From: Anaerolineae bacterium
GTDB lineage: Bacteria > Chloroflexota > Anaerolineae > 4572-78 > J111
DNA: 17,772 nucleotides
Assembly: GCA_020433835.1 (NCBI GenBank)
Contig: JAGRBY010000082.1
Span: 1-17,772, forward strand
Direction of reading: 5' to 3'
Position numbers and translations under genes: made by a program. The notes below the pieces were generated by a model. That model was not told the origin of the DNA. It searched no databases and saw only the letters and a list, made by a program, of their open reading frames with translations. This document shows positions 7,909 to 15,521 of the stretch, in pieces (within the stretch, counting starts at the first letter, position 1; every line of letters starts with the position of its first letter).

Positions 7909-8027
7909 TACGCAGTTCAAAAGGTGACAGTCACTTCGATGCATTAAATCGGGCTATGTGGGCCAAACGGACGCTCATTTTTAATGAATAAGTGACTGTC
8001 ACCTTGCTGGATACGCCAACTGCGTAA
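7908..8027. repeat. Nested inverted repeats, miniature-element-like
   Basis: An outer pair TTACGCAGTT (7908-7917) and AACTGCGTAA (8018-8027) encloses an inner perfect 16-bp pair AAGGTGACAGTCACTT (7921-7936) and its reverse complement (7990-8005). Each inner arm is itself a palindrome, GTGAC-N-GTCAC. About 53 bp of unique sequence lie at the centre. The element sits exactly between two convergent genes and contains no gene. It resembles a small non-autonomous mobile or REP-type element, and it may also act as a two-way terminator. Confidence 0.8.
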
Positions 8028-8057
8028 CTCATATTATAGAGATTCTTTGAATGAGTC

Positions 8058-8837
8058 TTAACCGGGCAGCGGTTTAGCTTCAGACTGCAACGCCTGAGCA
8101 CCATCGCGATAGGCCTCGGCAAAGAGAACACTGCCGATAATCATCATATACAAACTGACTGCTGCGGTGATAAAGGGGACAAGACAACAGAGAATAATGG
8201 TATAGTAGAGAAGGTTCATAACAAAGCTCAACACCATAAAAAGACCGAACAACAAAATATAGCTTATCAGGAAGCCGGCCAAGTTAGCCCGAAAGATGGG
8301 CCAATACTCACGCACGCGGAAGGCGGCGTTAAATTCACCGGTAGCGATGAAATGGCTAACGGCAACCGGCGTTAGAATAATAGCAACGAGCATAAAGAGC
8401 AGCCCCAGGCCAAAACCACCAAAAAGGGTAGCCGTACTGCCTAAAGCTATCAAGGGCGGGAGAGGTTCGCTGTTTCCGGCTGAGTTAGCCACAATATCTA
8501 AAAAGACAAAACTGCCAAAAAACAGGGTATAGCCGCCACATATAAAGATGATACCCGGCAGACTGTAAATAAAGGTAATGCCCACAATTCTAAAGCCATC
8601 AGAAAAAAGCTGCCCCCAATCATCCCAAGCCGGTAAAAAAGGCTCACCTTGTTCAACAATAAGGTGGCGCATAATCTGAGCCAAATAACCATAAACAAAA
8701 ATGGTTGGAACAAAGGGAACGATATACCCGGCAACCATGAGCAGACCGCCAATTAATAGCTTCTGCTTCCATTCTGAATCTTTAAAGGGATACTCGGCCA
8801 ACGCTTGTAAGTTATCCGTTGTAAAAGAACTTGACAT
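8058..8837 (-). CDS. DUF4013-type multi-pass membrane protein
   Basis: A 259-residue integral membrane protein. After a short cytosolic start containing YPFKDSEWKQKLLIGG (about 16-31), hydrophobic segments lie near 27-50, 83-110, 127-160, 185-212 and 215-240. The segment FLPAWDDWGQLFSDGF (67-82) is the pattern I associate with DUF4013 proteins, which are common in Chloroflexota and Euryarchaeota and have no known activity. It converges with nhaA on its right side and is divergent from the NYN gene. The start codon is preceded directly by seven GA dinucleotides, the only candidate ribosome binding sequence, and a TATAAT lies 24 bp upstream. Family call is by pattern recognition; function unknown. 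Confidence 0.8.
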   Translation of the reverse strand: MSSSFTTDNLQALAEYPFKDSEWKQKLLIGGLLMVAGYIVPFVPTIFVYGYLAQIMRHLIVEQGEPFLPAWDDWGQLFSDGFRIVGITFIYSLPGIIFICGGYTLFFGSFVFLDIVANSAGNSEPLPPLIALGSTATLFGGFGLGLLFMLVAIILTPVAVSHFIATGEFNAAFRVREYWPIFRANLAGFLISYILLFGLFMVLSFVMNLLYYTIILCCLVPFITAAVSLYMMIIGSVLFAEAYRDGAQALQSEAKPLPG

Positions 8838-8851
8838 TCTCTCTCTCTCTC
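8838..8851 (-). promoter_or_regulatory. (GA)7 tract serving as ribosome binding site
   Basis: On the minus strand seven GA repeats abut the ATG of the DUF4013 gene. The tract contains several overlapping GAGAG matches to anti-Shine-Dalgarno sequence and is the only such match. A dinucleotide run here could slip and change spacing. Confidence 0.5.
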
Positions 8852-8860
8852 GAATAATTC

Positions 8861-8866
8861 ATTATA
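8861..8866 (-). promoter_or_regulatory. Candidate -10 box for the DUF4013 gene
   Basis: The minus strand reads TATAAT, a perfect sigma-70 -10 hexamer, 24 bp before the DUF4013 start codon. No good -35 is found at 16-18 bp, so confidence is limited. Confidence 0.4.
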
Positions 8867-8986
8867 GTACAACGTCGGGGTATTTTGCTGCAACAAAAAG
8901 CAACATATCAATAGAAGGTGGTTTTTGGAGACAACATACTTCAGGCGACTTACTTTCTACACACAACCAAATCAGGGGAGTTGACT

Positions 8987-9511
8987 ATGCCAAAATCACT
9001 ATATATCTTTGTTGATGACTCGAACTTAGTGGGTCTATGCCGCCAAAAGAATAAAAACCTCGATTGGGTCAAACTGCGCGATTTTTTAGTTGCTAAAAGT
9101 GATGGCGATATCCTCAAAGAGATGATCATCTACGTCGGCATGCCGCCTCTCATTGGCTCACTGACCGAAAAACGGGAGGGCAAAGAGCGCTACGCCCACT
9201 GGCTGCGGTCACAAGGCTTTATGGTCTTTACCCACAACGGCTCGCCTACCCCGCCCGATACCTACACGGCCAATGTTGATATTCTCATGGCTCTGAGCTG
9301 CTTTGAACTCTCAACCCGTAATCAGCCTGACGTTGTCGTTTTAGTTACGGGCGACGGCGATTTTGCCCCCTTGCCCATCTTTTTACGCAAATACGGCATC
9401 AACACCGAAATTGCGACCATTGAAGACGCTATGGGCACATCCCTAAAAGACTCGGCCAATCACATTATCGATCTTGAGCCGTTCATCGACGGCCTCGATG
9501 ATCTCAAGTAG
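8987..9511 (+). CDS. NYN-domain (LabA/DUF88-like) putative ribonuclease
   Basis: A 174-residue single-domain protein of the NYN family, PIN-like folds that usually cleave RNA with metal ions. The acidic motifs are in place: VDDSN at 9-13, Asp98 in ANVDILMA, and TGDGDF at 121-126 with Asp123 and Asp125. No other domain or membrane segment is present, so it is probably cytosolic. The ATG at 8987 is chosen because GGGGAG lies six bases upstream and the protein then begins directly with the first beta strand (KSLYIFVDD). An upstream in-frame ATG at 8918 would add 23 residues unlike the family and has no RBS. It is divergent from the DUF4013 gene and converges on the next membrane protein with a 23-bp gap. 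Nuclease activity and target are inferred from the family only. Confidence 0.85.
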   Translation: MPKSLYIFVDDSNLVGLCRQKNKNLDWVKLRDFLVAKSDGDILKEMIIYVGMPPLIGSLTEKREGKERYAHWLRSQGFMVFTHNGSPTPPDTYTANVDILMALSCFELSTRNQPDVVVLVTGDGDFAPLPIFLRKYGINTEIATIEDAMGTSLKDSANHIIDLEPFIDGLDDLK

Positions 9512-9534
9512 CGCAAAAGACCGGCAATCCAACG

Positions 9535-10128
9535 TCAGGCGTCAGGTGAGAGATTGACCGGAAAGATCATTCGGAAGATGAGCAGTCCGACCAACAGCGA
9601 TACAAACCCAGGTAAAATCAGACCCGGCGCGGTAGCGGTAAAGAGCAGCAAATAAATGCCGGTTGAACTCACAAATGCCAGTATCAGAATAACCAGACCG
9701 CTGCTGTGGGCTTTGCGAATAATGGCGATTACCGCACTGAGAATGCCCACAAATAAACCGCCAAACACCCCCAACACAATAATCACTATCAGCGGTAAGC
9801 CGCCAAGCAGCCCTGAAATCGGCACCGGGGTCGGAGCCGAGTCGGCGGCCATGACCAGTACGCCCAACAACACCCCGGCGGCGAAACCGCTCAATTGAAT
9901 ACGGCCCTCAGTGTTATTGCCGTCGGTGACTTCGTTAAAGGCGAGAAAGGCTCGCACACCGGCATACAGTAAAGCCAGCCCAAACACCACCAGGCCGACT
10001 CCTCTCAACAAAAAGTTGCGACCGGTTTCCGGATCGACCGTCACCGTATCTGCCTGCACACAGCCTGCCAGGCCCAATATTCCCAGCAAGAAAAAACCTA
10101 ATAATACATTCCGTTTTAGCTTGTCCAT
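9535..10128 (-). CDS. Unknown multi-pass membrane protein with lipobox
   Basis: A 197-residue protein I do not recognise. The N-terminus is a positively charged, hydrophobic signal-like segment ending in a lipobox L-A-G-C with Cys23, so it may be a lipoprotein. Four further hydrophobic segments follow near residues 40-65, 79-95, 107-135 and 143-190. Between the second and third segment is a short Pro-rich linker (APTPVPISG). It may equally be a plain membrane protein whose first helix is not cleaved. The stop codon lies 23 bp from the end of the convergent NYN gene. The ATG at 10128 has no strong RBS; no other start fits better. Coding is likely from length and membrane pattern; function unknown. 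Confidence 0.7.
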   Translation of the reverse strand: MDKLKRNVLLGFFLLGILGLAGCVQADTVTVDPETGRNFLLRGVGLVVFGLALLYAGVRAFLAFNEVTDGNNTEGRIQLSGFAAGVLLGVLVMAADSAPTPVPISGLLGGLPLIVIIVLGVFGGLFVGILSAVIAIIRKAHSSGLVILILAFVSSTGIYLLLFTATAPGLILPGFVSLLVGLLIFRMIFPVNLSPDA

Positions 10129-10386
10129 ATCAAAATGGAAGTACCTTACGCAAGATTTGGTCGTCCGCTACCCCTTGCCATAAAGAACAGCGAAGATTGT
10201 GTGGCGATTATACTGCAAATCCGTGTACAAGTCTAAGTCAGCATAAGCCGCCTTACATAGCCCATCCGGATGATAATAACCACTATATTACTTTCTCTTG
10301 TCTCAACTACGGCTGCAATCCTACGAAAGGGTATCGACCTTTACGTCGGCGAAACCAAATTTGTCTCTCCCCGGCTCTAACAACCT

Positions 10387-12996
10387 TTACTGCACCACCT
10401 CAATCGATACCGGGCGCGCGGCAACTGCATTACCGGCGGTATCGACGCCTACCGCCTCAAACGTATAGCGCCCCGGCTCCATCTGCCATAAGGTTTCGTA
10501 CCCGGCGGTTAGCGGTTGCCCGTTAATCAACAGCGCAACTTCGCGAACGGTCGCACCATTGATGGGACGCACTTTAACGCGAATCTTCTGTTTATCAAGC
10601 GGAATGTTAGGTACCAGGCGCAGTACGGTGCCCTGGTCGGGGCTAACAAAGACCAGACCGCCCTCGCCATTATCTATCTGAGCCTCGGCCTTCGCCTCAG
10701 ACTCGCTGCCGGGACAAAAGGGCGAGAATTCTTCGGGCGGTTGCGGCACGCCTTGCTTGATGGCCCACTCGACGGCTTCAGCCGGATAACGAGTATAGGT
10801 ACGGAACGTCATAAACTCGGGTGCGCAGTTAGGGCCGGCACGCAGGCCGTTGCGGCGGTCGATGGCGATGACCTGGTGCCACGTATCAAACGCGTGTGGC
10901 TCGGTACCGGGGATGAATTGCTCGGTCAGGGTGTGCGGGCAGGAGATGGGGAAGGATGAATTATGAATTATGAGGGATGAATTGGCATCGTCAGAGGCCT
11001 TTTGAGGTAAATCTTGAATTGAATCTTGGCCCGGAAGGAGACCATTAATAGCGCAGACGGTTTGTTGAATGAGACCGGGGGGTTGCGGAAACTCACGGGC
11101 GGGATGGGTTTTGAGCAGTTGTTGGATAACATCATGCCAGATGGGGGCCGCACCGGTTACGCCGGAAACATGGCGCATCGGCTCGTTGTCAGCGTTACCA
11201 ACCCAAACGCCAACGACCATTTCGGGGGTGTAGCCGACGGTCCAGTTGTCGCGCCAGTCCTGGGTAGTACCGGTTTTGGCAGCGGCGGGCCGGTCGAGAC
11301 GCAGCGGACTGCCCGCGCCAAAAGTCGAACGGCGAGCGTAATTGTCGCTTAAAATATCGGTAATCAGGTAGGCCGTGCGAGCATCCATCACTGGCGGGCC
11401 GGGGTTAAGCGTATCGGGCGTCTGGTATAGAATCTGGCCGGCATGGTCGGTGATGCGGTTGATGGTCACCGGCTCGATTTTGTGGCCGCCGTTGGCGAAG
11501 GCTCCGTAGGCGGCGGTTAGTTCCAACAGGCGCACCTCTCCCCCGCCTAACGTCAGCGCCAATCCAAAATTTTTATTATCAAACGTGGTGATGCCCATCG
11601 CCCGAGCCAGATCGGTCATCGCATCAAGCCCCACGTAATCGAGCACTTTGACGGCGATCAAATTGAAGCTGCTGGCTAAACTCTGGCGCAGTAGGACAGG
11701 CCCGCGCCAGACGCGGTCGTAATTTTCGGGGACGTAGGGCTGGCCTTCCTGCGTAACAAAGGCAGTTCGAACATCAACCATCATCGAGGCGGCGGTTAAG
11801 GGCCGGTAGCCGTGGGCCTCGGCAATGGCCGGGTCGAAGGCGGCGGCGTAGGTAATCGGCTTGATCGATGAGCCGGGTTGGCGTAGGGCTGTGGTGGCAT
11901 TAACCGCACCGTCGATGCGGGGATCAAAGTAATCGGGGCTGCCGAGCATAGCCAGCACCTCGCCGCTCTCGGGATCGAGCACAACCACGGCGGCGTTGCG
12001 CACCACGCGGGGAGCCTCGCCATCCTTTTGTTCGGCCAGTTCGGCTAAATGGAGGCGGGCGAAACGTTCGGCGGTATTCTGCATATCGAGGTCGAGTGTG
12101 GTGTGAACTTCCAAGCCCTGACGATAGATGGCTTCCAAACCGTAGAGCCGTTCAAGCTGGCCGCGAATGTACATAACAAAATGGGGGGCTTCGATAGGAA
12201 ACGGCACGGCGGCAAAGCCCAACTTCTCACGGCGGGCGCTGTCGGCCCGGTTAGCATCGACAAATCGCTCTTTGACCATCAAATCAAGCACAACGTTTTG
12301 CCGCGCTTTGGCCGACGTCAGGTTTTCCAGGGGGTTGTACGTGGCCGGGCTTTGCGGCAGGCCGGCCAACACAGCGCACTCGGCCAAATCCAGTTCGGCG
12401 GTGTGCTTGCCGAAGTAGGTTCGGCTGGCAGCCTCGATGCCGTAGGCCAGGTTGCCGTAATAGGTTTCGTTGAGGTACAGCGTCAGGATTTCATCCTTGC
12501 TGTAGGTACGGGCCAGCCGCCAGGCTAAAATGGCCTCGCGCAGCTTGCGAGTCAAACTGATTTCAGTTCGCTCTTCGGGCGACAGCAACAAGTTACGGGC
12601 CAACTGCTGGGTAATGGTACTACCGCCGCTGAGCACCTCGCCGCCTTGAAAGTTGATATACAACGCCCGCACAATGGCCCAGGCATCGACACCAGGATTG
12701 CTGTAAAAACTGCCGTCTTCAGTAGCAATCGTCGCCTGAATACAACTTTCTGGTATATCCTCCAGCGTCAGCGGTGTGTGTAGGCCCTGATGCGGATCGG
12801 TAATTTCATAGAGCAGCGTGCCGTGCCGATCGTAGATTTTGGTTGAAGGGGCGCTGGCATACGCGTACAGTTCATCAGGCTGGGGCAAATCGACCAAGAG
12901 GCGATGCTGCACCAAGGCCATTACCCCCAGCATCGCCAAAATAATGAAGGTGATAAGTAAGGTGATGCGTTTGCGGGCGGTTGAAATCGTTTTCAT
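10387..12996 (-). CDS. pbpC: Bifunctional class A penicillin-binding protein, PBP1C type
   Basis: An 869-residue membrane-anchored enzyme that polymerises and cross-links peptidoglycan outside the membrane. A single anchor lies at about 11-32. The GT51 glycosyltransferase domain (about 55-230) has catalytic Glu93 in ATEDGSFYSNPG, the GGSTITQQLARN motif (124-135) and RKLREAILAWRL. The transpeptidase domain (about 320-620) has the full active site: SxxK at Ser376-Lys379, SxN at Ser443-Asn445 and KTG at 574-576. The C-terminal 90 residues (from LVFVSPDQGT) look like the beta-sandwich tail typical of PBP1C. The linker at about 671-683 reads DANSSLIIHNSSF and is encoded by a spacer-type DNA repeat, clearly foreign to the family. 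An extended -10 (TGG-TACAAT) lies at 13046-13038 on this strand, 42 bp upstream, but the ATG has only a weak GGAT as RBS. A PBP1A-like role cannot be excluded. Confidence 0.93.
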   Translation of the reverse strand: MKTISTARKRITLLITFIILAMLGVMALVQHRLLVDLPQPDELYAYASAPSTKIYDRHGTLLYEITDPHQGLHTPLTLEDIPESCIQATIATEDGSFYSNPGVDAWAIVRALYINFQGGEVLSGGSTITQQLARNLLLSPEERTEISLTRKLREAILAWRLARTYSKDEILTLYLNETYYGNLAYGIEAASRTYFGKHTAELDLAECAVLAGLPQSPATYNPLENLTSAKARQNVVLDLMVKERFVDANRADSARREKLGFAAVPFPIEAPHFVMYIRGQLERLYGLEAIYRQGLEVHTTLDLDMQNTAERFARLHLAELAEQKDGEAPRVVRNAAVVVLDPESGEVLAMLGSPDYFDPRIDGAVNATTALRQPGSSIKPITYAAAFDPAIAEAHGYRPLTAASMMVDVRTAFVTQEGQPYVPENYDRVWRGPVLLRQSLASSFNLIAVKVLDYVGLDAMTDLARAMGITTFDNKNFGLALTLGGGEVRLLELTAAYGAFANGGHKIEPVTINRITDHAGQILYQTPDTLNPGPPVMDARTAYLITDILSDNYARRSTFGAGSPLRLDRPAAAKTGTTQDWRDNWTVGYTPEMVVGVWVGNADNEPMRHVSGVTGAAPIWHDVIQQLLKTHPAREFPQPPGLIQQTVCAINGLLPGQDSIQDLPQKASDDANSSLIIHNSSFPISCPHTLTEQFIPGTEPHAFDTWHQVIAIDRRNGLRAGPNCAPEFMTFRTYTRYPAEAVEWAIKQGVPQPPEEFSPFCPGSESEAKAEAQIDNGEGGLVFVSPDQGTVLRLVPNIPLDKQKIRVKVRPINGATVREVALLINGQPLTAGYETLWQMEPGRYTFEAVGVDTAGNAVAARPVSIEVVQ
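10951..10983 (+). repeat. Spacer repeat copy inside the PBP1C coding sequence
   Basis: This 33-bp block of GGATGAATT and ATGAATT units matches the spacer repeat at 4638-4663, with one extra 7-bp unit. Being 33 bp it keeps the PBP1C reading frame, adding about 11 residues (NSSLIIHNSSF) between the transpeptidase and the C-terminal domain. Confidence 0.9.
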
Positions 12997-13037
12997 ATCC
13001 AGTGTCGTCTTAGTTGAGACTGTCGGACTCCTTTATT

Positions 13038-13046
13038 ATTGTACCA
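13038..13046 (-). promoter_or_regulatory. Extended -10 promoter candidate for pbpC
   Basis: On the minus strand TGG is followed by TACAAT (plus-strand 13043-13038), matching an extended -10 element. It lies 42 bp before the pbpC ATG. No -35 match at the usual distance, as is common for extended -10 promoters. It implies pbpC can be transcribed apart from the upstream monooxygenase. Confidence 0.35.
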
Positions 13047-13093
13047 GAAATCAAAAGAGGTGTATGAACTACCGGCCCTTCGCCGGCGGTTAT

Positions 13094-13131
13094 CCGGCCC
13101 ACGTGCTCAACGCCTGCTCGCCGTAGGCCGG
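13094..13131. repeat. GC-rich REP-like inverted repeat
   Basis: CCGGCC (13094-13099) and GGCCGG (13126-13131) are perfect inverse partners, extendable to nine pairs with one mismatch (CCGGCCCAC against GTAGGCCGG). The flanks share CGGTTATC as a direct repeat (13087-13094 and 13136-13143). The block is more GC-rich than the spacer around it and lies about 50 bp past the monooxygenase stop. It resembles an extragenic palindrome or a transcription end. Confidence 0.5.
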
Positions 13132-13182
13132 GCGTCGGTTATCTTGCAGGAAAAATCACCCCAAACAACTTGGCGATGGAGT

Positions 13183-14322
13183 CTATTCGATTTCGTAACC
13201 GACCACCCAGTCAAACTGTTGAAGCTGACGGGAGGCCGGCGTAATTTTCGCCACAAAATCGCGCAGGCGGCAGGCCAGAGGGTTTTTAAGCTGGCCGATA
13301 TTGCCGATGAAGTAGGATGTGTTGACAACTTTATTGGCCCGATCCAGCCGCTTGGTTTGGTAAAGCTCCAACGCAAAGGGAATATCAGGGCTGGCTTTAA
13401 GACAGCGAGCCAAAACCACCCCATCTTCAATAGCCTGACAGGCACCCTGCCCCATATTGGGCGTCATCGCGTGGGCGGCATCGCCAAGCAGGGTCACTCG
13501 GCCCTCACTCCAGCGAGAGAGCGGCGGGCGGTCGACGATGTCGTTACGCAGAATGCTTTCCTCCGGGGTGGCCCCGATTAGGGTTGGAATGGGATCGAAC
13601 CAGTCGCGAAAGAGATCCAGCAACTCCGGTTTGTGGCCGTTGGGTTGGGGTGGCTGGTTTGGCGGCGCGTTTTTGGTGGCAAACCAGTAAACCCGCTTGC
13701 CATCGACCGGTAGCAAACCAAAGCGCGATCCGCAGCCCCATGACTCGCCTGAGGGCAGGTTGGCGGTCGGAAAGGTGGTGATAGCCCGCCAGGCGGTGTA
13801 GCCTGAATAACGGGGCGGCACGCGTCCAAACATGTGGCTCCGAACAGCCGAATTGATGCCATCCGCACCGATAAGGGCGTCGGCGCGAACCGTCTCGCCT
13901 CCGGCAAAGTGGATGGTAACGCCGCTGCTGTCTTGCTCGAAGCCGGTACACTCGCAGCCCAGATGGACGGGGGTTCCGTCTAGCGCGTCACCTAACAGAG
14001 CCAGCAGTTCGGCTCGATGGACAACGCACACCGCTGCGCCATAGCGCTGTTCGAAAACGGTAGCCGACAGTTGGGTTAAAATATCCCCGCGTGGGTTGCG
14101 GGTGGCAACCACAGGCGCGATGACGCTGATACGGTCCAGTGCCTCACCCAACCCCAATTGGCGCAGCAGTTTGGTAGCGTTGGGCCAGAGCGACAGACCT
14201 GCCCCGACTTCTTTCAGTTCCGGGGCACGCTCGTAGATTTCAACATCGAAGCCGGCCTGTTGCAAGGCAATGGCGGTGGTCAACCCGCCGATACCGGCTC
14301 CGATAATGGCAATTTTAGGCAT
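13183..14322 (-). CDS. FAD-dependent monooxygenase, class A flavoprotein hydroxylase
   Basis: A 379-residue flavoprotein that most likely hydroxylates an aromatic or heterocyclic substrate using NAD(P)H and oxygen. The FAD fold starts at the N-terminus with GAGIGG (8-13) and the ribose-binding Glu31 in EIYER. The DG motif is at 154-155 (GADGINSAVR) and the GD motif at 280-281 (GDAAHAMTPNMGQGACQAIEDG). Length and order fit the p-hydroxybenzoate hydroxylase fold, and the wording (VGAGLSLWPNATKLLRQLG) is close to zeaxanthin epoxidase, HpxO-type urate hydroxylase and 3-hydroxybenzoate 6-hydroxylase relatives. The substrate cannot be decided, and no catabolic genes lie nearby. The start is supported by AAGGAG six bases upstream, a promoter at 14393-14421 and an inverted repeat between them. 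pbpC follows 186 bp downstream. Family sure, substrate unknown. Confidence 0.9.
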   Translation of the reverse strand: MPKIAIIGAGIGGLTTAIALQQAGFDVEIYERAPELKEVGAGLSLWPNATKLLRQLGLGEALDRISVIAPVVATRNPRGDILTQLSATVFEQRYGAAVCVVHRAELLALLGDALDGTPVHLGCECTGFEQDSSGVTIHFAGGETVRADALIGADGINSAVRSHMFGRVPPRYSGYTAWRAITTFPTANLPSGESWGCGSRFGLLPVDGKRVYWFATKNAPPNQPPQPNGHKPELLDLFRDWFDPIPTLIGATPEESILRNDIVDRPPLSRWSEGRVTLLGDAAHAMTPNMGQGACQAIEDGVVLARCLKASPDIPFALELYQTKRLDRANKVVNTSYFIGNIGQLKNPLACRLRDFVAKITPASRQLQQFDWVVGYEIE

Positions 14323-14342
14323 TGCTTACTCCTTATAGTGAT

Positions 14343-14360
14343 TCACCAGGCTATTGGTGA
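14343..14360. promoter_or_regulatory. Operator-like inverted repeat before the monooxygenase gene
   Basis: TCACCA (14343-14348) and TGGTGA (14355-14360) form a perfect 6-bp dyad with a 6-bp spacer, 21 to 38 bp upstream of the monooxygenase ATG and downstream of the predicted -10. It could be the site of a dimeric repressor or a small leader hairpin. No regulator gene is adjacent. Confidence 0.35.
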
Positions 14361-14392
14361 TAATTGGCGAATAAGTACATTGCTTTCTCGAT

Positions 14393-14421
14393 ATTACACT
14401 CTATTTCCTTTTGACAGGCAA
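14393..14421 (-). promoter_or_regulatory. Sigma-70-like promoter for the monooxygenase gene
   Basis: On the minus strand TTGCCT (14421-14416) and TGTAAT (14398-14393) are 17 bp apart, with 4 of 6 and 5 of 6 consensus matches. Transcription would start near 14386, giving a leader of about 65 nt. Confidence 0.5.
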
Positions 14422-14461
14422 GAAAATGACATCAGGTTCGTACTATGGGAAAAGAGTTGAA

Positions 14462-15106
14462 TTATTTCAGAAAAGCGTATCCAAAAAAGACGAGGCCGAT
14501 AAGGCAAAAGAAGATACCCAGCCAAAAGAAAACAATACCAACCATTCGGGTATCGCTTAGATGCGAAGCAGAGTCGCCGCTGTAGATGGTATCGGCGTAG
14601 AAGGCGGGAGAATCGTGACCGGCTACGACATGACCAACCACAAAGACGGGATTACCAATCATAAAACCGTGATAAACTTTGGTTGCGTTTTTTACCAGAC
14701 GCGAGTCCGTTTGGCGGACGACAGGTCCATTTTGTAAAGTGTAATCGTTGTTTATCACCTGAAATCGACCGTCCGGGGCATCGAGCCACAGCGGCGGAGT
14801 CACCCGCTCGTCCACAGCCCAAACCGCCTCGCAATCATCGTCGGTTGTACTGCACTTCTCACCCCGATATTCCTCACGGACATAAGCAACCAACCCTTCA
14901 TACTGCAAATCATTACGCTCAGCAATGCGAGCATCGACACCGGCAACCAAGCCGTCATTACTCGCACTGATTTCGGCGGCGGTTAAGAGAGGTAAGGATT
15001 CAAGGCGGCTGCTCTCGCGGCGCACTCCCAGGCCGACCAGCGTAAATACCACGCCGATGATCAAGAAGATGACGCCAACAAAAATCAAAGGGTTTAGTTT
15101 AGGCAT
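14462..15106 (-). CDS. Two-helix membrane protein with GIDE-like core domain
   Basis: A 214-residue protein with one membrane helix at each end (about 7-28 and 188-212) and a soluble domain between them. The core contains VAGVDARIAERNDLQYEGLVAYVREEY (53-79), then an acidic, Cys-containing stretch (KCSTTDDDCEAVW, about 83-95), then LWLDAPDGRFQVINNDYTLQ (106-125). This order, an 'effect on cargo' like beta core of type V.G.v, a Tyr/Val strand, then a D-x-x-G-x-F/V strand, recalls the GIDE domain of prokaryotic 'E3 ubiquitin ligase' membrane proteins, but the similarity is by eye and moderate. Despite that family name no ligase RING domain is present. Upstream is an 858-bp region without a gene; downstream, 139 bp on, is the monooxygenase with its own promoter. 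Start codon has only a weak GGTG as RBS. Coding likely; function unknown. Confidence 0.65.
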   Translation of the reverse strand: MPKLNPLIFVGVIFLIIGVVFTLVGLGVRRESSRLESLPLLTAAEISASNDGLVAGVDARIAERNDLQYEGLVAYVREEYRGEKCSTTDDDCEAVWAVDERVTPPLWLDAPDGRFQVINNDYTLQNGPVVRQTDSRLVKNATKVYHGFMIGNPVFVVGHVVAGHDSPAFYADTIYSGDSASHLSDTRMVGIVFFWLGIFFCLIGLVFFGYAFLK

Positions 15107-15240
15107 CGATCACACCAGAACGGATTTTATAGTTTACAGTTTATAGCACAGGCACAAATTTTTGGCTGATTGGATAGTAGTCGGGTCCGAAGATAGAGAT
15201 AAGGAATGAGAATTAATTAACTTACCCAATTCTGTCGGAT

Positions 15241-15302
15241 AATTGGTAAATGGTAATTGGAGACTGGAGATTGAATACCTAATTACTATTTACTATTTAC
15301 CC
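15241..15302. repeat. Low-complexity repeat block with inverted partner
   Basis: GGTAAATGGTAATT followed by GGAGACTGGAGATT (15245 onwards) is followed by AATTACTATTTAC-TATTTACC (15281-15301), nearly the reverse complement of the first part. The GGAGACTGGAGATT wording is the reverse complement of the units at 2825-2872, so the two blocks belong to one repeat style. Confidence 0.6.
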
Positions 15303-15521
15303 AAATTCAAATGTGGAAGTTATTTAATTCACGATCCTAAGCGGACCGGGAAGGGAAGGATCACCGCTACCGAAGCAACAATGATAAGAGAGCAACAGGG
15401 TTTACGGTGATGCCCAAAAGTTCTCGTTAAATATGCGTGGAGATGGTCGAAAAGGCAAATCTTCAACGAGAAATCTTCAAAGTTGGCGGTAGCTGAGGAA
15501 ATAGCGTTTACGATTATCATG

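Noticed and set aside
8918..8986. Upstream start for the NYN protein
   Set aside because: It would add 23 residues not typical of the domain, lacks an RBS, and the ATG at 8987 has GGGGAG at a good distance.
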